A stretch of DNA of 9,508 bases from Leptospira_B sp964571605 (GTDB taxonomy: Bacteria > Spirochaetota > Leptospiria > Leptospirales > Leptospiraceae): positions 1-9,508 of the forward strand of contig CAZNCS010000158.1 in assembly GCA_964571605.1 (NCBI GenBank). The letters run 5' to 3'. A model generated the notes under the pieces. That model ran no database searches. It was not told the DNA's origin and saw only the letters and a program-made list of their open reading frames with translations. Positions 1 through 7,518 of this stretch are shown one piece after another (within the stretch, counting starts at the first letter, position 1; the number at the start of each line of letters is the position of its first letter). A program made the translations under genes and the position numbers.

Positions 1-1
1 G

Positions 2-727
2 ACATTGCCCTTTTTTATTCCGATGCCGATGTCCACCGGAGGAACGATCGGAGCTGTGATTAAAATTCAGGAACCGATCCGAAACAAAACTCAATTGTTT
101 GATATTGGAATTTGGGGACCGGCTATGAGCCTTCTTCTTTCTATACCGTGTTTATTAATCGGACTTCAATATTCCAACCTTGTATCGATTCCTGAAATAG
201 TAAGCGGGTTATCTGCGAATTCCGAACTAGCTGAAATACGTTTTGGAAATAGTTTTTTCGTTTATTGGGTTACTCAGAAAATTTTAGGACCTTTCGATGT
301 TCAACTTTTTATGGTCGATTATCATCCTCTTGCATTTGCAGGTTGGGTGGGGTTGCTGATTACGGCTTTAAATTTGTTACCGTTCGGACAACTAGATGGA
401 GGGCATATAATTTATTCTCTGATAGGAGAGGGATATAGAAAATGGATTTACTATTTATTTTCCGCATTCTTATTTCTTTCTATTTGGAATTATTCGTGGA
501 TACTTTGGGGATTGATCATCTATTATTTTATTCGAGTGGAACATCCTTATACTCCCGATAGTCCTGTCCCTTTGAACAAATACCGTAAAATATTCGGTTG
601 GGGTATGTTGGTCTCTTTAGTGTTGATTTTTCCCATTTCACCTTTGGAAGTGATTACTTCATCCGGGATACAGCCGAGTTTGGGAGAAGATATATGGTAT
701 TCTTTACGGAATCTTTTTAACATATGA
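2..727 (+). CDS. Site-2 protease family (M50) intramembrane metalloprotease, 3' part
   Basis: The frame is open from the left edge, so the true start and the zinc-binding HExxH helix lie outside the window; the TTG at position 5 is not taken as the start. About 240 residues are visible. Near the left edge is PFFIP followed by a glycine-rich stretch and 'GAVIKI..PI', then 'LFDIGIWGP', the pattern I know from cyanobacterial and chloroplast EGY-type site-2 proteases. About residue 123 of the visible part begins NLLPFGQLDGGH, the second catalytic motif (N/PxxxLDG), whose Asp completes the zinc site. At least four hydrophobic segments are visible. Known for the family: cleavage of membrane-embedded substrates such as anti-sigma factors or membrane regulators. 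The substrate here is unknown. The stop codon overlaps the start of the next gene (ATGA), so the two are probably co-translated. Family assignment is strong; subtype is less certain. Confidence -1.
   Translation, partial: TLPFFIPMPMSTGGTIGAVIKIQEPIRNKTQLFDIGIWGPAMSLLLSIPCLLIGLQYSNLVSIPEIVSGLSANSELAEIRFGNSFFVYWVTQKILGPFDVQLFMVDYHPLAFAGWVGLLITALNLLPFGQLDGGHIIYSLIGEGYRKWIYYLFSAFLFLSIWNYSWILWGLIIYYFIRVEHPYTPDSPVPLNKYRKIFGWGMLVSLVLIFPISPLEVITSSGIQPSLGEDIWYSLRNLFNI
724..727 (+). other. ATGA stop/start overlap coupling protease and propeller genes
   Basis: The propeller protein's ATG (724-726) overlaps the protease's TGA (725-727). No purine-rich Shine-Dalgarno site lies 5-10 bases upstream (the sequence there is mostly T and A), so terminating ribosomes probably re-initiate. 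This indicates one transcript for the two genes. Confidence -1.
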
Positions 728-2172
728 AAAATATTAGAATTTTTGCAATCCTCTTGGCCTCCGTCGTTATGATCGGATTTCCCCTCAACTCCCAAGAAGA
801 AGGGGAAGTGGATATCCAACTTACCGAAAACCCGTACGGTCTAGCGTTTGACGGAACCAATTTCTGGTTCGCAGACAGTAAGAGGCGAGCGATTATCAAA
901 GTGGATCCGACAGGAAGGCAACAGGCTTTCAATCTGGGAATCGCTTTTATTGCCGGATTAAATTTCGATCCTAGAGAAGGAAAACTATTCGTCGCTACCA
1001 AACGATTGGTTCTGAAAGTAGAACCGAATACCGGAGGTGTAACGGAAAGAATTGCAGTGCCGATCGATAAAATCGGTGGAATCGCGAATTACCAAAACTA
1101 TTTGTACATACTCGATTCTGATACGGGAAAGATTACGGTTTATGATAAAGGAAGCCAAGCATTTTTGGGAGGATTTTTAACGGATAGAGCGGAACCCAAA
1201 GATATTTGCTTTGCGCGAGATAGTTTATGGATCACGGATTCTTCCGACGGAAATGTCTACAGATACGATCCTACAAGCGGAAAAATCACAGGCTCGATTC
1301 GTTCTCCTTCCAAAGATATCCGAGGTATCGCAATTTTAGGCAGCAGAATTTATGTAGTCGATAGAACCAGTCGCGAAGTAAAAAAAATATCCTTTGTAGA
1401 AACGGATCGTTTTCTTTCCTCAGGGGAGACCACTTACCTAATTAACATAAAATTAAAATATTCTCTCGATGACCCTAGTCTTGTGGGGGGTACATTGGGT
1501 TTATTACCTCCCCCTACAACGGAACACCAAAGGATTCGGAATCTTAAAACGAAAGATCCTAAGTATAAGGGAGATAGTGTAATGGGAGTGCGCGCCTTAT
1601 CCAAAAAATTGGGGATAGACGATCCAAGAGGCGCTCAGACTCTAGAATACCATTTTGAAGCAAGAACGACTAATGTTAGATATTACGTAATCGACGATTT
1701 CCTTAAGAAAAAAGAAGAAATTCCGTCGGATCTTGCGCCCTTCGCAAAAAATAAAGTAACCGTAAAGGATAAGACGGGAACTTATTTTATAGATAAAATT
1801 TTCGATGCAAGATTGTTTCGTTCCGATCTAGAAGGATTAAAAAAATCTCTTTCGGATTCAGGATTACCGATTCGACCTGTAAGAACATTATCTCTTTCGA
1901 GTCCTGCAAGTCCCGTTTTTAAGGACACGTTGGATATTTACATACCCGGATTCGGTTGGGTTCCCCTTTCCTCCGTCAAACCGGAAAAAATAGAATCTTC
2001 TCGCTCCTATCAAAAAGGAGAAGATATGGTGGATCTATTTCGAAGCGAAGGATGGTCCGCTCTACCTTCTCCTCTTTTGTTCAAGGCGAAAGATTCCGAT
2101 TTCTGGAAACCGATTCCTGCGGAAATTGAAGTTACGATTCTTCCAAAAGGAACGGATCTATCTTCTAATTAG
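724..2172 (+). CDS. Exported NHL-type beta-propeller protein with a degenerate transglutaminase-like C-terminal region
   Basis: 482 residues. The start overlaps the protease stop (ATGA) with no good ribosome binding site of its own, so translation is probably coupled. Residues 1-23 look like a Sec signal peptide (MKNIR, hydrophobic core, cleavage near LNS|QEE); no lipobox Cys is present, so a soluble periplasmic or exported protein is expected. Residues 35-225 hold about five NHL/YncE-like blades, each with a 'GLAFDG..FWFADS....IIKVDP'-type pattern. From about 236 the sequence changes: a 'YLINIKLKYS' strand, LPPP and a Gln-Arg-Ile segment resemble transglutaminase N-terminal strands, and GLPIRPV (380-386) with LDIYIPGFGWVPL (403-415) resembles the transglutaminase core. 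By hand alignment the catalytic Cys position falls on Phe365 and the His position near Lys400, so enzymatic activity is unlikely. Function is unknown; a binding or scaffold role is inference. The 3' end overlaps the convergent MATE gene by 8 bp. Confidence -1.
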   Translation: MKNIRIFAILLASVVMIGFPLNSQEEGEVDIQLTENPYGLAFDGTNFWFADSKRRAIIKVDPTGRQQAFNLGIAFIAGLNFDPREGKLFVATKRLVLKVEPNTGGVTERIAVPIDKIGGIANYQNYLYILDSDTGKITVYDKGSQAFLGGFLTDRAEPKDICFARDSLWITDSSDGNVYRYDPTSGKITGSIRSPSKDIRGIAILGSRIYVVDRTSREVKKISFVETDRFLSSGETTYLINIKLKYSLDDPSLVGGTLGLLPPPTTEHQRIRNLKTKDPKYKGDSVMGVRALSKKLGIDDPRGAQTLEYHFEARTTNVRYYVIDDFLKKKEEIPSDLAPFAKNKVTVKDKTGTYFIDKIFDARLFRSDLEGLKKSLSDSGLPIRPVRTLSLSSPASPVFKDTLDIYIPGFGWVPLSSVKPEKIESSRSYQKGEDMVDLFRSEGWSALPSPLLFKAKDSDFWKPIPAEIEVTILPKGTDLSSN

Positions 2173-3478
2173 AATATACAATATTCTTAAAATAAAATTT
2201 TCTATACGCGATAAATCCCAAGGTTAAGGTTCTCCCTAACATATAAATGGCGAGGGAGAGCCATAACAAATGATTGTTTGATTCCAATTTTCCCCAAATT
2301 GCGATTGGAAGAAAGAAAACAAAAGAGCTCAAGAACATGGAGTTTCTGAGAATTTTGCCTTCTGACATTCCCAAAAAGAACCCATCAAAGATAAAAGCGA
2401 AAGAACCGAAAATTAAAACAGGCGCGATCCAAAAACTGTATTCTTTCGCGATTGCAACCACCGTTTTTGTTTTGCTGATCCAACTGAAGGTTTGATCGGG
2501 GAAAATCAAAACAATTGCGGAAAGTATAAAAGCGATCAATATACCTGTTAAAATTCCCAGTTTCAATATTCTGCGTAAACCCGCCTCGTCTCCGTTTCCT
2601 TTTAGATTTCCTGCGATCGTTTCCGTAGCAAGAGCAGCGCCATCGATCCAGAAAGCTCCCACTAGAATAAATTCGTGCAGAATGGCGTTTGCAGCTAACG
2701 TTTCTGAACTTAAACCGGAGCTGAAATTTCTAAATAAACTGAAAGTCGATATCAGTAAAACAGTTCGTATCATAATATCCGAATTTAAAGATAGAAGAGA
2801 TCGAAATCCGCTGAGTTTGAAAATATTTTCGGTTTTAAACGAATCTGAAATCGATTTTGTTTCGCGGATTAAAAAAAGTAGGAAGAAGAGTAACATTAAA
2901 TATTGGCTGATTGTGGTTGCTAAACCCGCACCTTCCGATTTCCAATCCAAATACAAAACGAACCATACATTCAAAATAAAATTAGATATATTCGCTAGTG
3001 CAGTCGCAATCAATGCGATTCCGCTTTGAGACCTTCCTAAAAACCAACCCATTAAAACGAAATTGCACATAACAGCGGGTGCGCTGAAAATTCTTGCGTC
3101 AAAATATTCCAATCCTGCAAGCTTGACTTCTTTTTCCCCTTCTAAGAATAAAAAACCTAAATCGGCGATTGGGTTTTTGATAATAAGAATTACGGTGCCT
3201 ATGATAAGTGCGAGGATCATGGATCGAAGAAGAATTCGGATCGATTCTTTGTGGTTTTCGTTTCCTTCGGATTGGGCGGTTAAACCCGTCGTGCTCATTC
3301 GTAAAAAGGAAAACGCCCAAAATAAATAATAAAATAAAATATTGGTTAGAGCGACTCCGGCCATAAACTTATGGTTCTCTAATTGCCCTAGGATTGCCGT
3401 ATCTGCCAATCCAGTTAGAGGGACGGTTAAATTGGCGAGAATATTATAACCGGTGAGCCTGAAAAATTTTTTATCCAA
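2165..3478 (-). CDS. MATE family efflux transporter, DinF-like
   Basis: 437 residues, the usual length for MATE transporters, with roughly twelve hydrophobic helices in two halves. DinF-branch signs are 'NLTVPLTGLADTAILG' near residues 16-31 (Asp26 in helix 1), 'FLRMSTTGLTAQ' near 58-69 at helix 2, 'DGAALATET' at 279-287, and 'DGFFLG' at 365-370 in the second half. The family exports cationic drugs or metabolites across the inner membrane using proton or sodium gradients; the substrate cannot be read from sequence. The only start that keeps the N-terminal helix is a TTG at 3478: reading upstream in frame reaches a TAA with no ATG between. No good Shine-Dalgarno site precedes it (an AAGG lies about 15 bases upstream), suggesting modest expression. 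It is divergent from the glycosyltransferase gene and overlaps the propeller gene tail-to-tail by 8 bp. Confidence -1.
   Translation of the reverse strand: MDKKFFRLTGYNILANLTVPLTGLADTAILGQLENHKFMAGVALTNILFYYLFWAFSFLRMSTTGLTAQSEGNENHKESIRILLRSMILALIIGTVILIIKNPIADLGFLFLEGEKEVKLAGLEYFDARIFSAPAVMCNFVLMGWFLGRSQSGIALIATALANISNFILNVWFVLYLDWKSEGAGLATTISQYLMLLFFLLFLIRETKSISDSFKTENIFKLSGFRSLLSLNSDIMIRTVLLISTFSLFRNFSSGLSSETLAANAILHEFILVGAFWIDGAALATETIAGNLKGNGDEAGLRRILKLGILTGILIAFILSAIVLIFPDQTFSWISKTKTVVAIAKEYSFWIAPVLIFGSFAFIFDGFFLGMSEGKILRNSMFLSSFVFFLPIAIWGKLESNNHLLWLSLAIYMLGRTLTLGFIAYRKFYFKNIVYSN
2171..2187. terminator. AT-rich inverted repeat at the convergent junction; possible weak bidirectional terminator
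   Basis: AGAATAT (2171-2177) and ATATTCT (2181-2187) are perfect inverted arms of 7 bp around an ACA loop, starting inside the stop codon of the propeller gene and lying in the last codons of the MATE gene. Only one pair is G:C and no clean T-tract follows on either strand, so termination strength is doubtful. No better terminator is visible here. Confidence -1.
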
Positions 3479-3580
3479 GTTGAATCTATGATTACCTTTT
3501 TATATTGGTTTTAAAAAGAAATTGAGTTTGTGTACGAATATTCGCTTTGATACATATGGATATACTTTAAAACAATTTTG
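3479..3580. promoter_or_regulatory. Divergent intergenic region between MATE and glycosyltransferase genes
   Basis: These 102 AT-rich bases must hold the promoters of both divergent genes. On the plus strand TATACT (3561-3566) is a good -10 candidate without a convincing -35; it would put the transcript start only about 6-10 bases before the ATG. On the minus strand TATAAA (plus-strand 3499-3504) is a possible -10, also without a clear -35. A perfect 10-bp palindrome, CGAATATTCG, lies at 3535-3544 and could be an operator, although one this long is expected by chance several times in a window of this size. No transcription factor site is recognised. Confidence -1.
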
Positions 3581-6019
3581 ATGGTGCAAATAATCTTTTT
3601 AATCCTTTCTTTGTTTTGTATTTCTCTTATTTACACTTTTTTTTCCGTTGGGGGGATGAAAAATAAATTAGAGAAATTTATTTTATCAATAAGCATCTAT
3701 ATTTCCGTGTTTGGACTGCTTGCTTTGGTTCTGACGATACTCGGAGTTTACAGTCTTTATTCATTATCAATATTCTCGTTTTTGGCTATTGCTGGCTTTA
3801 GTTTATACTTTTATATATCTGGAATTTCTTTTTTGGAAATTTTCCGACTGGAACCGGTACAATGGAGTGTCGGCGATTTTGCATTAGCGATTATCTTAAT
3901 TCTAATCGCTTACTTATACTTCTTCTTTCCTACTGAATCGATTTTGGGAGGTAGGGATAACGGAGTTTATATTCTTTTGGGGACGTATATTTCAAAAACG
4001 GGTGGATTGAACTTAAACGATCCATTGTATTCGAAACTTGTACCGATTTTAGGGGATTCGATTCATGTAGGATATCCCGGTATTTATTCGAATTATACTT
4101 TCGGTTTCTCCGGCGATATAGGTTCTCTAACGGCACAATTTTATCATTTGTTCCCTGCATATTTAGCAATCGGATACGATTTGTTTGGTATGGAAGGATT
4201 ATTACGGACAAACGGATTCTTCGGGATACTTTCACTCTTATTTATTTTCGCGATAGTTCGGAGATTGATCGGTGTTCGAGGCGCATTAGTTTGTGTTTTA
4301 CTTTGCGGACTCAATCCGGCACAGATCTGGAATATCAGAACCACTTTGTCGGAACCTCTGAGTCAATTTGTGATTTTGTTTTTTCTATATATGGTCGAAA
4401 GGACAATGTATCGGAAAAATTTATGGGCGGTATTTTTTTCCGGTTTATTACTCGGCATCAATTCCTTTAACAGAATAGACAGTCTTATACTTTTTCCTGC
4501 ACTATTTTCGTTTTGTTTGTACATCGCATTTTTTGCAAAACGATATTTAAAGAAATCGATTCTATTATTCCAGGGTTTCACATTACTGTCCTGCTTCGCG
4601 ATCCTCTACGGTATTCTTTATTCTAAGCCTTATTTTTGGGAACTCTGGAAAAAAGGTTCTTTGGATAAGCTAGTTCTGATATCGGGCGTTTCTATTTTTC
4701 TAACCTATACTTTGTGGTTCTCAGTTCGATTCGATAGAATACGGGAAAAAATCCGAGTCACCAAAGAATTTATTATTCAGAATGAAAGGGTCATGAAAAT
4801 CATTCTTTACGTTTTATTTTTCGGGCTATTGGTATATGGATATTATCTTCGACCTTTAACGTATCCCGAAGGCTGGGCGGGTTCTTTCAAAATCGCATTA
4901 GCGACAAAATCATTTCCCATTTTTCTTTGGTATGTTCCAATTGCGATTTTTGTTTTTGCGGTTTTCGGATATGTTCGTATATTCTTTCGTTCCCGGCGAA
5001 TCGATCTGATTCTGATGATTTTTCTCGGAACGATATTACTTCTCGGTTATTTGTATGATCCAAGTATAAGCCCCGATCATTTTTGGGTATCTAGACGTTG
5101 GATTTTATTTTCGATTCCTTTCGCTTTAATTTTAGGCGCGATCGGAATTTTCTCCATTCCTATTTTTACGAAGTCGATTACAAACTTAGTTTTGATTTTG
5201 GTAGTTCTTTATAGCCTCTGCTTCTCGATCTGGAGATCCAAACTATTTCTTTTGGATAGAATGTTGGGTGGGTTTAGTGAAGAATTGCGAAGAGCCTCCG
5301 AAAATCTCCCGAGAGAAAATGCCGTTTATTTTACGGCCGATCAAAACATCGCAGGCCCATTAAAATATATATACGGCAGGCCAACATACTTGATTGGAAA
5401 TACGCAAAATTTTCTAGATCGAATCGATCCTTTATTAGATCAAGGTTTGGAGATTTATCTTATTCAAAGCACAGCATATTTCGGATCTCATCCAAAGCTG
5501 AATTTCGAGCCGATTTCGGAAATCAAATGGAGCGGTCTATACCCAGTCGCAACAAAAGAAAGATTCCCGGATATGATGTCGAGGGTTAGCACTCACCAGA
5601 ATGTTTACCGGATTCGAAAAAACAATTCGGGTAAAGAGCAAAAATTCGATATTTCTTACGAATGGAAAATGGGAGAGGCGGGTTTTCAGACTCACTCAGG
5701 CGAGTTCGGAGGAAATTTTGAAATTCGTGCCACCAAAAAAGAAGGCTCACTTGTCTACGGGCCCTATCTTACTTTGCCTAAAGGTAAATATGAAATTATC
5801 TTTCAAGGGAACTATTTGAAAGAGGCGAAGTTTAGAATAACTGCAAATAATGGATCGGTTTCAATAACGGAATGGGAAGATGGGGACAATGACGAAAATA
5901 AAAAAATAACGTTTTCAGTCTCCGAACCTGAGTTACGAGATATCGAATTTAAAGTAAATGTTCCTGGAAAATCGAATGTGATCGTTTCTAAAGTTTATTT
6001 TAAACGATTAGAAAATTAA
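3581..6019 (+). CDS. GT-C-type membrane glycosyltransferase with C-terminal beta-rich domain
   Basis: 812 residues from the ATG at 3581 (a TTG directly before it could add one). Residues 1-555 are strongly hydrophobic, with perhaps 12-14 helices. The large first outer loop carries GGRDNG (123-128), with Asp126 placed like the catalytic acidic residue of GT-C (GT39/PMT/ArnT-like) enzymes. 'PAQIWNIRTTLSEP' (246-259) and 'DHFWVSRRW' (499-507) resemble motifs I recall from large GT39-like proteins. Residues about 560-680 form an outer soluble segment. The end (about 686-812) is beta-rich and contains 'GSLVYGPYLTLPKGKY' (722-737), like carbohydrate-binding jelly-roll modules attached to glycosyltransferases. 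Expected role: transfer of a sugar from a polyprenyl-phosphate donor to an acceptor on the outer face of the inner membrane; donor and acceptor are unknown. No sugar-pathway genes lie beside it. Hand counts of a few lines give lower G+C (about 32-37%) than neighbours. The stop shares TTAA with the convergent symporter. Confidence -1.
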   Translation: MVQIIFLILSLFCISLIYTFFSVGGMKNKLEKFILSISIYISVFGLLALVLTILGVYSLYSLSIFSFLAIAGFSLYFYISGISFLEIFRLEPVQWSVGDFALAIILILIAYLYFFFPTESILGGRDNGVYILLGTYISKTGGLNLNDPLYSKLVPILGDSIHVGYPGIYSNYTFGFSGDIGSLTAQFYHLFPAYLAIGYDLFGMEGLLRTNGFFGILSLLFIFAIVRRLIGVRGALVCVLLCGLNPAQIWNIRTTLSEPLSQFVILFFLYMVERTMYRKNLWAVFFSGLLLGINSFNRIDSLILFPALFSFCLYIAFFAKRYLKKSILLFQGFTLLSCFAILYGILYSKPYFWELWKKGSLDKLVLISGVSIFLTYTLWFSVRFDRIREKIRVTKEFIIQNERVMKIILYVLFFGLLVYGYYLRPLTYPEGWAGSFKIALATKSFPIFLWYVPIAIFVFAVFGYVRIFFRSRRIDLILMIFLGTILLLGYLYDPSISPDHFWVSRRWILFSIPFALILGAIGIFSIPIFTKSITNLVLILVVLYSLCFSIWRSKLFLLDRMLGGFSEELRRASENLPRENAVYFTADQNIAGPLKYIYGRPTYLIGNTQNFLDRIDPLLDQGLEIYLIQSTAYFGSHPKLNFEPISEIKWSGLYPVATKERFPDMMSRVSTHQNVYRIRKNNSGKEQKFDISYEWKMGEAGFQTHSGEFGGNFEIRATKKEGSLVYGPYLTLPKGKYEIIFQGNYLKEAKFRITANNGSVSITEWEDGDNDENKKITFSVSEPELRDIEFKVNVPGKSNVIVSKVYFKRLEN

Positions 6020-7332
6020 GAACCCGAACCATTTTTTTTCTCTTCTCGATATTGAAAAACATTACAAGCTACTAAATCACCGGTAACATTTACAGTAGTT
6101 CTGCACATATCTAAAATTCGATCCACACCTAAGATGATTCCAATTCCTTCCGTAGGTACTCCGGCCCCTGCAAGAATTGATGCTAAAATCACAATACCCA
6201 ATCCGGGTGTACTGGGAGTCCCGATGGAGGCGACTACAGTGGCGATCAGAATGAAAAGTAGTTTAGCAACTGTGAGTTCGATTCCATAAACTTGAGCCAG
6301 AAAAATCGTGGCAACTGCTTGGTACAAAGCTGTGCCGTCCATATTGATCGTTGCCCCCAAAGGGAGTACGAACTCTGCGATTTTTTTGGATACTCCCATT
6401 TTTTCTATCCCCGTTTTCAATGTGAAAGGTAAAACCGCGGCGGAACTGGATGTGGAGAATGCGAGCAATTGAACTTCACCAGCGTGTTTAAAAAACCAAA
6501 GTGGACTCTTTCTAGCCAAGAGGATAAGAAGAATAGAATACATGACCAGAACCAAAAACAATCCGCCTAGAACCGTTAAAAAATAAACTCCCAAACTTAG
6601 GAGTACTTTGATTCCGATCTTTGAGGTAATTTGGGCGATCAATCCGAATACTGCGTAAGGAGCCAATGCCATAGCCCAATCTACGAAAATCATGCTCGTT
6701 TTAAAAACGGCTTGGATTGCAGGAAGTACGTAAGCAGAACTTTCTTTTTCAATCGATAATAATGCGATTCCGAAAACGAGCGCGAGTAATACTACACCTA
6801 GCATATCTCCGTTTGCGAATGTTTGGAATGGGTTTCTAGGAAGAACGGAAAGTGCGAGATCGGGTATCCGATCGAAAGTTACAGGTTCGGAATTTGTCGG
6901 TAATTTGGCAGAAGTTTGCGCCGTTGGAATTCCAGCAGGATCTACGAAACTCCCCGGTTTCACTATGGTTCCAATTCCGATCCCGATACCTACAGCAAAG
7001 ACGGTAGTCATCACGAAATAAAGGAAAACTTTCAGTCCGAAACTTTTGAGGTTTTCCAGAGTTTCTCCCGCATGAATTCCGAGCAAAATCGAACAAAACA
7101 CAAGAGGGATCATGATGATCTGTAGTAAAATTAGGAAAAAATGACCGGGTAGACCAAGCCAGGAACTGATTGATTTAGAATATGAAACCGGGAGAAATTC
7201 GTTTTCGGGACTCAAATAGAGCCCGACCAATAAGCCACCTGCTAATCCTAAAAGAACCCGAAACCAAAGTTTCTCAGCTAACATCCGTCTAAGAGGAAAA
7301 ATCAAACTTTTGGTCGGTTCTGAAATGGACAT
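6016..7332 (-). CDS. Dicarboxylate/amino acid:cation symporter (DAACS, SLC1/GltP-like)
   Basis: 438 residues, typical for the family. The hallmark transport core is complete: the serine-rich hairpin HP1 STSSSAAVLP (293-302), the sodium/substrate motif NMDGT (330-334) in helix 7, hairpin HP2 'GTPSTPGLG' (371-379), and helix 8 with Asp404, Asp408, Arg411, Thr412, Asn415 and Asp419. By comparison with the archaeal homologue GltPh, Arg411 sits where the side-chain carboxylate of aspartate/glutamate is held, so an acidic amino acid or C4-dicarboxylate is the likely cargo, with sodium or proton coupling. A loop of about 45 residues (125-170) between helices 3 and 4 is comparatively long. The ATG at 7332 has no clear Shine-Dalgarno site; Met17 is an alternative start but would drop a basic N-terminal segment. 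Divergent from the phosphatase gene and convergent with the glycosyltransferase gene (4-bp overlap). Confidence -1.
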   Translation of the reverse strand: MSISEPTKSLIFPLRRMLAEKLWFRVLLGLAGGLLVGLYLSPENEFLPVSYSKSISSWLGLPGHFFLILLQIIMIPLVFCSILLGIHAGETLENLKSFGLKVFLYFVMTTVFAVGIGIGIGTIVKPGSFVDPAGIPTAQTSAKLPTNSEPVTFDRIPDLALSVLPRNPFQTFANGDMLGVVLLALVFGIALLSIEKESSAYVLPAIQAVFKTSMIFVDWAMALAPYAVFGLIAQITSKIGIKVLLSLGVYFLTVLGGLFLVLVMYSILLILLARKSPLWFFKHAGEVQLLAFSTSSSAAVLPFTLKTGIEKMGVSKKIAEFVLPLGATINMDGTALYQAVATIFLAQVYGIELTVAKLLFILIATVVASIGTPSTPGLGIVILASILAGAGVPTEGIGIILGVDRILDMCRTTVNVTGDLVACNVFQYREEKKNGSGS

Positions 7333-7478
7333 GTACGACAGAATAGGAGTCTTGTTCTTATTTTTCTATTGATTTTTCCCTTTTCAAAATGATAGTGAAA
7401 GCTTTAGCCGTTTTTAAGTCGCTTTCCGGAACTCGTTTTCTTGGGAGTACAAACAAAAAATAAAAATTCGGTTAGTGA

Positions 7479-7511
7479 AGTCGGTTTCGATCCCAGTATT
7501 CGAAATCGGCT
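7479..7511 (+). promoter_or_regulatory. Leader hairpin directly upstream of the phosphatase ribosome binding site
   Basis: Bases 7479-7490 (AGTCGGTTTCGA) pair with 7500-7511 (TCGAAATCGGCT): 12 consecutive pairs, ten Watson-Crick and two G-U, closing the 9-base loop TCCCAGTAT. The stem ends two bases before AGGAG. In mRNA it could hinder or position ribosome loading, or act as a protein site. If translation began at the TTG at 7441 it would be coding instead. No named riboswitch class is recognised. Confidence -1.
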
Positions 7512-7513
7512 AC

Positions 7514-7518
7514 AGGAG
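7514..7518 (+). promoter_or_regulatory. Shine-Dalgarno site AGGAG of the phosphatase gene
   Basis: AGGAG ends three bases before the ATG at 7522. Spacing is shorter than usual, but this is the only strong ribosome binding site seen in the window and it decides the start chosen for this gene. Confidence -1.

Noticed and set aside
547..1001. Minus-strand open frames across the protease/propeller junction.
   Set aside because: They overlap two well-supported plus-strand genes and show no family features.
2274..3329. Several plus-strand open frames of 73-115 codons (2274-2495, 2682-3029, 3063-3329).
   Set aside because: They lie antisense within the MATE gene, have no ribosome binding sites and encode Lys/Ser/Ile-rich low-complexity peptides; they are shadows of a well-supported transporter.
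3535..3544. Palindrome CGAATATTCG as a defined operator.
   Set aside because: A 10-bp perfect palindrome is expected several times by chance in this length and no regulator gene is adjacent; it is mentioned only within the intergenic entry.
3930..4581. Minus-strand open frames inside the glycosyltransferase gene.
   Set aside because: They are antisense to a long conserved membrane protein, with no recognisable domains or start signals.
6017..6045. T-run just after the glycosyltransferase stop as an intrinsic terminator.
   Set aside because: No stem with adequate pairing precedes the T-run; it is simply the Lys/Asn codons at the end of the symporter gene read on the other strand.
6836..7125. 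Short open frames on both strands within the symporter gene.
   Set aside because: The symporter frame carries every family motif; the others are Arg/Ser-rich out-of-frame readings.
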